Made by a program: the position numbers and the translations under genes
The notes under the pieces: generated by a model
Seen by the model: only the letters and a program-made list of their open reading frames with translations
What the model was told of the DNA's origin: nothing
Databases searched by the model: none
Assembly: GCA_029964075.1 (NCBI GenBank)
Contig: CM057140.1
Location: 5,784,643-5,848,642, forward strand
Length of the DNA: 64,000 nucleotides
Direction of reading: 5' to 3'
Source: Patiria pectinifera
Taxonomy: Eukaryota; Echinodermata; Asteroidea; Valvatida; Asterinidae
In this document: positions 49,001 to 58,000 of the stretch, one piece after another
Layout: each line of letters opens with the position of its first letter
Position numbering within the stretch: the first letter of the stretch is position 1

Positions 49001-52000
49001 TCAAAATATCATCAGGACTGCAACAAATCAAATAAGACCGTCTACTTCAAAGAAATTTCCATCACTACAACATGGAGGTGAATTCGACTGCTTATAAAAC
49101 ACCTGTGCGCCAGCAATTGGAACACTGCAGTACAATCTCGGGCCCACATCATCAAACGTCCGTCGACCGTATTGAAGGTGTTCAGAACTGAGTTGCCAGA
49201 CTTTCATTGGCATCGGGTGAAAAAGAACCTGGATAGGGAATCGTTGGAAGAGAGACGGTTGACAGCTCACTTGACTCTTCCCTATAAAGTAGCTAACCAG
49301 TCTGCAGCCATTTACATCAATTATTCAACATCAACAAAGAAGCTCAGGGTTCCACAAACACCGGTACACAAATACCTCTTTGTCATAGAAAACTAAACTC
49401 TGCAGTTTCCACCACATGCACATAAAGCAGTACACTTAAGGGCTGCTTTGAAGCACTTGCACCTTCCTGTGCACCTTTTTTTGCAGGCCCAGCAAAGCAG
49501 TTCACGGCAAGATGCGCTAGCCTCAGGAAGCGTTGTCCATAGTGGCCTCCAGTTTGACGCATCTGTCCACCCCCATTCACCAGGAGATGACATATCGGGA
49601 TCTCTGATGAGAGATTTACCCCAACAAAATCCGCCTTGGTAGATGGCTCTTCTGATGTGTTGGATTAAGGCCGCCTTTGTAGGTGGAAGTGACTGCATGG
49701 TACGCCCTTTCTTCGTAAACAGATTCATTCGTGCCTCATCTATATTGACCAAGTTGCTGGTTCTGTCATATAAAAGGATTGTGAACCTTTCAAGCACAGC
49801 AATATCTGAATCTTGCATAAGTTGGGGCACCTCAGTTAATCTTTTTAAGGAGGCTGTTACTTCTTCAAACATATTCCATGTGTCTTATGCCCTTTTCTTC
49901 CCGATAGACAAAAAGGCAGATACTGTGTCGCAACCTGTATAAGCATGAAACATTGGCAGGGCTGCTGATTTTGCAGGGCCAATTGATGATGCAATTTGAT
50001 GAGCAGGAATACAACGAAAATTCTTTCCAACACCGAATGCTACCCCCATTTCTGCACCCAGAAGCTTGTTTACTGTTGATACAGCTAACAAAACCACATC
50101 AGTATCGACTGTACGGATGGGGGGTCTTCTGCAACCTTTTTTTTTTATATGCATCAGCTTCTTCATTGTTGCAAGGCGCTAGGTCAGACATGTCTTCTTC
50201 ATGGTTGCAAACAACTTCTGATCCTCTTGAGGAAATTGTTGTTTTTGTTGTCTCAATGGCTACAACATAGTTGGCTAGGATTGCAAACAATTCTTGTTTG
50301 TTTTGATCAAGTCGAAGAAACTGATCCCAGCTTCCTGGCAAGAGAGATGTTGATTGAATTCTACGTCTGATACCTTTCCCCCTTTTTGTCTTGTTTCAGA
50401 TTTGAGACTGTTGGGTATGTACACGTCAAAGACAAGGTATATTCTGCTGACCTTCTCCAGACGACTTTGGATGTACGGTACGAAGATTTTTGAAGCATAC
50501 TCCCCAAAGGTCTTAACACCTTTCGGCTTGATCATGTTTACAATAGCAGCTCCATCCACGATGATGACATCAACTGAAGGTACGACTGTTTGGGACTCGG
50601 CGCAGCTTTCAAGACAGTGCACCACACTGAGAGAGCGAAGGGGGACATGGTTGATTTTCATGTTTGAAAAACTTCTCCATGTTGCCATCACGCATTTGGC
50701 AGGCAATGCGCAATCTCGAAAAGAGAAAACAATCATTCTTGAGTGCAGATAACTGAAACTTTGCTTTAGACTTGAATGATTCGGATGATCAACTGAACAG
50801 TTGCAGTTTGTTTCTCTTGATTGTATCCGTAAAAGGCACGGTACGATCTACAAATCTGTCTGTTAGAAAAGAGCTATACTGCTCTTGGCCCAACTTGTAA
50901 GCCTTCTGCAAAGATGTCACCACTGCATCATCCATTATGTCTCTTGTGTCAAGTCGAAGCAGATCATTGCTTTCTTCCAAGAAAGGGTTGCCCATTTCTT
51001 CTACCACCTCGACAAGTGCCTTGGTCTGAGAGGCAAACGTCATTTGCACAGCTATTGTTTGCTCATGATGTTTCGTCGCATAGGTTGAACCTCTGTTTTC
51101 TATATACGACTCAAATTCAGAAATCGTGCGAGCAACTTCTGGTCCGGAAACCATCCATCGTCTGAGAGCCTCATTGTTTGAGGTAAGCCAACAACACCAC
51201 CGTCACCCTTAACCATAGCATTATTCTGTTCGTGCGCTTGGTCAATTGCTATGGCTGAGAAAGCAGAGTGACTCTTGTGAACTGTGAATTTCCCCTTTCG
51301 ACATTCTTCAGCAATGTTGGGGTGTGTCTCGCTGAGACTCACCATGTCTCGTACGTGGATCGGCAGCCACCTCGCATAGTTGTTGTGATCTAGGCTGAAA
51401 AACCACGGCGTCAGCTTTGTGAGGCAGTCGATGTACAAACCAAAATTTGCTTCTCGGAGTGACCTGACGTAAGATAAGACAAGAAGCTCTAACTGAAGAG
51501 TAGAGTACCAATACTGAAAGTGTGGATGGTCTTTACACTTCATAATTACACCAGTCATCTAGATCCATTGGTTGGTCTCCTTCAGTAATGGCTTCTGTGT
51601 ACTTGGTGTATACCTTCTTCAACAGTATATACAAACTGCAAGCAGTCACCTGATGAGCGTGCCTCGTTCGAGTGACATGGGATGCCTTGAGAAAGGAGTC
51701 GGCGATTCCAGCTGATGTTATTTTGGCCTGCACGAGGGCTTCAACCCTTCCACTATCTTCAAGCCAATCACCAATCGCCTTGAGAGCAGTTATTTCAGTA
51801 TGCAATCCACCAAGAAGGATGACAAAGTTATCCTCTCCGTACTGCTTTGGCCACCTCCACTGTATCTGTTTTGCAACTGCATACAATGGCTGATCCATTG
51901 TGATCACTGGTGTCTGACTAGGATTAAGATGTAGAACAGCCTTCTTAATCATGTCCATCGAACGTATCATCGCATAAGACTTGGATTGGTCGGGGAACAG

Positions 52001-55000
52001 GGGTAGCATTGCCATAATTGCCGGTTACAAATCATGCACACCTGTCTGATTTGTATGGTATGCTGACCATGAAATGTTGCTGTCCCTTCCAATGTCTTGG
52101 AGATACATCTGTTGGACATGCTGCAGCCACCTGAAAAGGAATAATACAAACAGAGCAAAAGTTTATAAGACATTACAATGGTTGTATCAAAGCAGGTGAA
52201 CCAAAAAAATGTTCAGTAATTTCAGTTTCAACGTGTCTATTCTTATGATGCTGTCAATTGTTACAATGCAAACAAATTGTGTTGCAAAATCATATGTATG
52301 ACACAAGTAAAACAAACAGCCTACCTGTATTCATTCTCTAATAATTGCTGATACACATGTCCGTCACTCTTGAATGGTCCACTTGTTCTTGGGACTGAAG
52401 ATTCTTCCTTTTTCACAAGTACTGGGGGTACACTCGTATACAATTCTGGCAGGTCAGACACTTTCTTCGTTGAAGCTACTGAATTCATAACAAGCTGACT
52501 CTGGCTGTTGATTTCTTCTTCAGGGCCCTTGGGGTGCTGGAACATTGAAATACCTGTTCCGTGAAAGGAATCAGTGGCTGTAGTTGAACTGGTGTTGTGG
52601 TCAATGTTGTCCACGGCCGAGGTGGTGAATTCCTTTAGCCGAAGATTTCGAGGACATACAACATTATTTGCAACATAGTGATCACATACAACATTTCCCA
52701 ATGCAGTTGAGATGCTCAAAACTCTGTCATAGGACACCGACAGACCTAAATCAAAGAGTGTGTCCACTAGGTCTCTCTTACGGGTTTTGGCATGCACCTT
52801 CATCCCAATATAGACAGGCAGAGGAGTTTTTTTTTGTTATGACGGGGACTACATGTACCGGTACTTGTCGCATCTCTACGTCTAGAGTAGCTGTTGAACT
52901 GCAGCAACTGAGCCATACTGAGGGTAATTTGGGAATCAGTGCTTTCTTCCAGCTCACTGTTATTTGAACCATTGAGGATCATCGATACAAGTGCTAATAG
53001 TGAGCGGGGCACAGATTTCTTTTGAAACTCTTTTTTGAAAGAGGCGGTAAATTTCCCTTCCACTTTAAGCATGTCTCTTCGAACGATATGTGCTGCCTTC
53101 GTAAGTATGATGGCTTCTTCATCGCTGTCATCATCTTTATAGGCCCTTTTCAAGGCGATTCCAACATCCTTGTCGAATGCAAGCAGTATATCCCTTCCAT
53201 CTTTTTGCGCTTGCTTAACTGGGAAATGTGCAAGAATACGCTCTTTCAGTCTTGTGTTGTGCAGGCGGGTTTTGTGTTCAACTCCAAGCTGCCAGAGGCG
53301 GTGGACATACATTCGGGATACATCTGCAAGCCTAAAAACTGGAGCAGTATCTTGATCATTTCTGGCTTCTTCTATGTATGCTTTTATCTCTGCAAATGCA
53401 ATACCATGCTCGATGCTGTCAGGGCAGTCTTCGCAATTCTTTCTCTTTAGTGCTGTACTTTATTGTACAGTGAAGCCAAACAGCACACATGGTATTGTAG
53501 CGGAATTACCAAATTTCCCCGGACGATTTGTTCCCCCGGTGGTCACCCAGCAGGTGTGGTACCTCCTTCAAGAGACCCAAGACCGGTGGAGTAGGCCCGT
53601 TGGGCAGAAATGTACCGCCTAATGCACAGGGCTAACGACTGGACCCTCAGTAAACCTCCTCGGGGACAGACAGGAAACAGGACAAGAGTAAATGGGACAA
53701 TGAAATAATGATGATGTGACATCCTTTAATTATCAATCACTTACGTACTGCTGCTTGAACCTCCCAGTTATCGATTAAGTTGTACCCTCAATAATTAACT
53801 GATTACAAGCAAATAAATGAATGAATGAGTGCCTCTGATCCGCCTAGCGCTAGCGGTGCCGCCTCCTAGCAATTGACGCGCCTCCTAGTTGGATCCTTTC
53901 GTTGTAGCCTCTCGAGGCTACGAGTGCCTCCCCCTAGGGTTTCCAAAGGTAAGTTAACTACCTTCCCCTAGTACACGGACCAGAAACTAATCCCTAGTTC
54001 CTTATCGGCATCCCACCGCAGTCCCACTCAAGTATTCCTAACAGTGGCCCACGCTCGAATCGAGGTAGCGCACACTGTAGCCTCCAATACCTGAGCTCAG
54101 CACTCCACACGTCCGTTCCCGACGATGTCTGAACACGCACTGCCGCTCGCGCTGAATGTGTGCAACTAGCGCAGTAGCGCTCTAGCGCCCTCTGTAGTTA
54201 GACTCTGAAAACTTGCTCGCGCTCGCATCGCATAGCAAATCTCGCTCATTTGCGTTACAGTATTTTGCCTTCTGTGCTACCATATCTCCAACACTCAATT
54301 TAACTAGCAGAAGATCATCCTGCAACTCAGTGGCACACTTGCGGACACGATAGTCCAGTTCCAATGTTAACACTTCGTGAAGTTGTTCTTGAAGAAGATT
54401 CTGATCACAGAAAAAAAACAGATAGCAACATCTGGTTGAGGGGAATCCGTCCTCCTTGTGTATTTCTTTATCAAAGAAGGTTCATCGTTAAGTTGGCATC
54501 GTTTCTCTGCTCGTTTCAGCTTAGTAGTGTTGAATTTCAAAAAAACAACTCTTATGCCACCTAGCCTTCTTCGTAAGCAGAGTAGCGGCAAGTCCTTGCC
54601 CTTCATTGATCAATCTAACATCAATGTCGATAGGCAATGACTGTAAATTATGGAAGTCCATAATGTTTTCAGCAAGAGTATGATACCCAGCGCCAACATC
54701 TGCACGGGTTGACTCAGCAGGACACTGGATTGGTTCAGCTCTGATCTCTTGACAAAGAACACATCTTGTCCAATCTGTTGACGACACAGATGGTTGGACA
54801 GTACCCTCCGTTTGTGGATCTTCATTGAAGTTTGTGCACATTGGATTTGCTTCAACATTGCTCTTTGTTGACTTCAATGCTTATGAGTTGGAAACACCAC
54901 CTTTTTTTACATAATTAGAGATGAGTTGAAAGGTACTGCATTTCTGTGAAAAAAAAAGATAAAAAAAGGATATATGTTTAATAAATTACTTTGCATATTA

Positions 55001-58000
55001 TCTGAAATTGAGGGCATTGAATGATTCCCTGATTGTTGTCATTGTTTTGTTTTATTTATCTAATTACTTATTTTATTATTTGTAATTTGACTTTCACAGG
55101 GTAGCCTCATAAATTAAATAGTGACAGCCTTGAGAGTTTTATATGAAATAGCAACATTAAGGATAAACAAGTACCTCAATATGAGACAAAACAATGACAA
55201 AATATTAGAAAGAATATTGAATAATCAACAAATAAGTGAAATAAAAAAAATACATGTAGACCAATAAATAATAGAACAGAACAGAAAATATATTTAACAA
55301 GTTGTTCAGAAAAGAAAACAAAAATAATTAACAACAATACAGCATGAAAAAAACATTCGTATGAAATTTAAAAAAAAAATAAAGGTTATAATCAACAGAA
55401 ATAAACACCATTCAAAATGACAAATTGTGTAAAGTTCCATATACATGGAGTAATAGAAATATAAGATTATAATTAATTTACCTTCGACAAAACTTGAAAA
55501 ATAGACATTCCCTGAACAAAAGCTGGATAGATTCATGAAATATAATGTTTGAAATACTGATAACAAAGAAAAAAATTCAAAAAAAGTTACAGGAGATTTA
55601 AAAACCTCATTAAAGGACTCAGCCACGGTCGTTGGGCTGTGGTTGACTTATTCCATCCCATCTGAAATGTGTGCCATGCAGCAGTTTGTCTTGGAAGCAC
55701 AACACGTACACCTTGTTGTTTCAGAACTGCATGAAACATGCGCCACGAATTGGAAAAAATAAATAAAAACATATCCTGCAAATCATGTAGGGTTTCAGTT
55801 TGAACAGTTACGAAATGAGACTCCGACTGTTTTACTAGAATAAAACAAAAGTAAAATGAGTTAGCGGCGGAGGCTAAAAATGCTTCATCGTGACTTGTAA
55901 TTCTAGCCTGCTATTCATCCGGCCACATAGTGTGCATGATGAGGGCGCTGAATAGTGTTCCGGTCTTATAACAACAAAATGTGGGACCGGTTCACGGCAA
56001 TATAACCAGTATGTTACTGCTGCGAAAAAGAACTAGGCCTAGGCCTAAATCCATGAAATCGCAGGTTGATGTTTTGGTGTGTATTATTAAAATGACCGCT
56101 CTATAGCCTGAGTTTTCTATTTCATACACAGTCAGAAAATATTAAAAGGCAAATGCCTAGGTCTACTGTTATTGCGATATACAAAGGCAACTCTGTCTGT
56201 TTTCTACTCCTCGGGCACCCGCTTCGTGGGCAAGAGACCATAGCACCCAACAATATTTTTCATAAACATTTGCTGAGAATCTGAAGTTAAATTATTTAAA
56301 ACCTAACAAATTCAATGTATTATTGAGCACATTGGCCTTTGAACAAGATTCATTCATCAGCATAGCAGGCCTAGCTTAGCCTTAGCCTAGGCCCTGCATA
56401 CATGTACATGGCATATGCACTGGCCCACACACTGGGTCTACAATTTATCACAGAGTTGCAAATGAAAACATGCTATATCCTCCAAAAGATACATTAAACC
56501 ATTATCTACAATAAAATCTAATAATAAATGTTTACCTTCATACACCTATTTAGCCACAGAGTATGACTAATTAATCACTATGAAGCATTTAGACCTGTCC
56601 CAGCAGACGAATAACTTTTCATGAGACTCCATCTTGGTTGATTTAACAGCTTAATTACGTAGTCTGGTGCAATGTTCAATTTACTGGTATTAAAGCTGCG
56701 CACAGAGGCAGGGTACCAGAGCACATTATTCATATGTAATAACAGAATGCATACTCCATAAAAGACACATGAAAGAGCATGTGGTTTCTGAGGTAACAAA
56801 AAGCAATAAAGGAAGGAACATTTCAATTTTTTTATGGATCCACATCTGAAATTATTACTTCCATGCAGCAAGTGGTTCAGTTAAGGTTGGCACTTTTTTT
56901 TTATTTGGGCAGAACATGTACCAACCCCCATTTTTAAAATGACTGCCACGCCTCTCAAAAAGTGGATTGATAAAGGCTCCACATCTGATTTTTATTTTTT
57001 ATTAATATATACAAACATATATACCTCTATGTGTGAATTTTTATTTATTTATAAAAGGTGGTCACGTTTTTTCAAGGTGGGCAAAGGAGCCCCACCCCCT
57101 TCTTGAAAATGGCTGCCACGCCCCTAAAAGAGTAAGTTTACTAAGGCTCCACATCTAATTCTTTTCCCCTCGTAAATATATATGTCTGTGTAAAATTCCA
57201 AGAATTTATGACACAAATGGGCCCTTTTTTAAGTGAAAATAATGAGTTTTCCTTCTTTTTTTTAAACGCTGCCACGCCCCTAAAATGGTAAATTTCCGAG
57301 TGCTTCATATCTTTTTTTTTTTCTTTTTAAGTCATGAATATGTATGTCTGAACGAAAATTCATGCATTTATGGACGGAGGATACATTTTTTTTAGGTGGA
57401 CACAAGAACTCCCTCCTTTTTTGTTAAAACAGCTGCCACAACCCTAAAAGGGTGATTTCGCGATGGCTCCACATCTTAAAATTTTCTTCTCATGAATATG
57501 AACATCTGTGCCAAGTTTCATGCTTTTATGCAAAAGTGCACAATTCATCGATATTTTGTCACATATCCGCTGGACTATTTGGATCTGCCAATTCACACAC
57601 TGTTATGCTTCAGAAACATTTTTGTCGTATGATACAAGAACAAATGTTAAATTATTTGCATTTTGTTTACTTCTAAGTGATTCATACCTCATAGGCAAAG
57701 CCAAAGCCGAAGACGAAATCAACTATTTCGAAAACCCCATTAATGATAACAACTTGGTTTATTGCTTGTAAACTTAATATGGCACACAATTATTCTTCAT
57801 TTTCAATTTTTTTGTTAGATACATGTTCCAAAACAACTTTTCTTCGATCGGAGAGAGACCATTTGCCACCGTCAATAACACAATCAAACAGGTGTAAGTA
57901 CATTAATAATGCAATTTTCTAATTTGTTCGCTTCTCCAAAAGGAGACATGTATTGAACACCATCATTTTGTCATAGCATACACTGTTGGGTTTCATATGT

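Larger units (their letters stand above)
49393..54877 (-). pseudogene. Large nuclease-type transposon protein, broken (Academ-like transposase candidate)
   Basis: A minus-strand gene of over 1200 codons if joined. In order: a Cys-rich N-terminus with CVLCQE, ENIMDFHNLQSLPIDID and RWHKSC (54877-54540); a region with LHEVLTLELDYRVRKC and LVKLSVGDMVAQ (about 54400-54264); the solo LTR; a middle with RLHNTRLKERILAHFP, SVPRSLLALVSMILNGSN, DTLFDLGLSVSYDRVL and AVDNIDHN (53450-52325); a 190-bp intron; LLPLFPDQSKS, HVTRTRHAHQVTA, IAIDQAHEQNN (to 51100); the nuclease core (50736-49885); and a CXC zinc tail. It resembles a large family of uncharacterised proteins common in cnidarians, echinoderms and amphioxus. 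Frameshifts occur near 54565, 52830, 51550, 50740 and 50280, with a stop at about 49889. Role as transposase is inferred from linkage to the arms. Confidence 0.78.
47759..57577. mobile_element. Foldback transposon copy 2 (Academ-like), with nuclease gene
   Basis: A 9819-bp insertion in intron 14. It starts TAGTCTAGCGGATATGTGA and ends TCACATATCCGCTGGACTA, flanked by TTT on both sides (47756-47758 and 57578-57580). The arms of about 165-bp repeats are forward on the left (47759-48545) and inverted on the right (56890-57577). Between them lies a minus-strand gene (49393-54877) split by a solo LTR. The 3-bp target duplication and XPG-like nuclease fit what I recall of the Academ superfamily; the repeat-built arms resemble Foldback elements. 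Stops and frameshifts show the copy is inactive. Confidence 0.83.

Noticed and set aside
49172-49396. 74-codon plus-strand ORF near the end of the foldback gene
   Set aside because: Opposite strand to the gene, with no recognised domain or conserved copy; kept only as an unexplained stretch inside the element.
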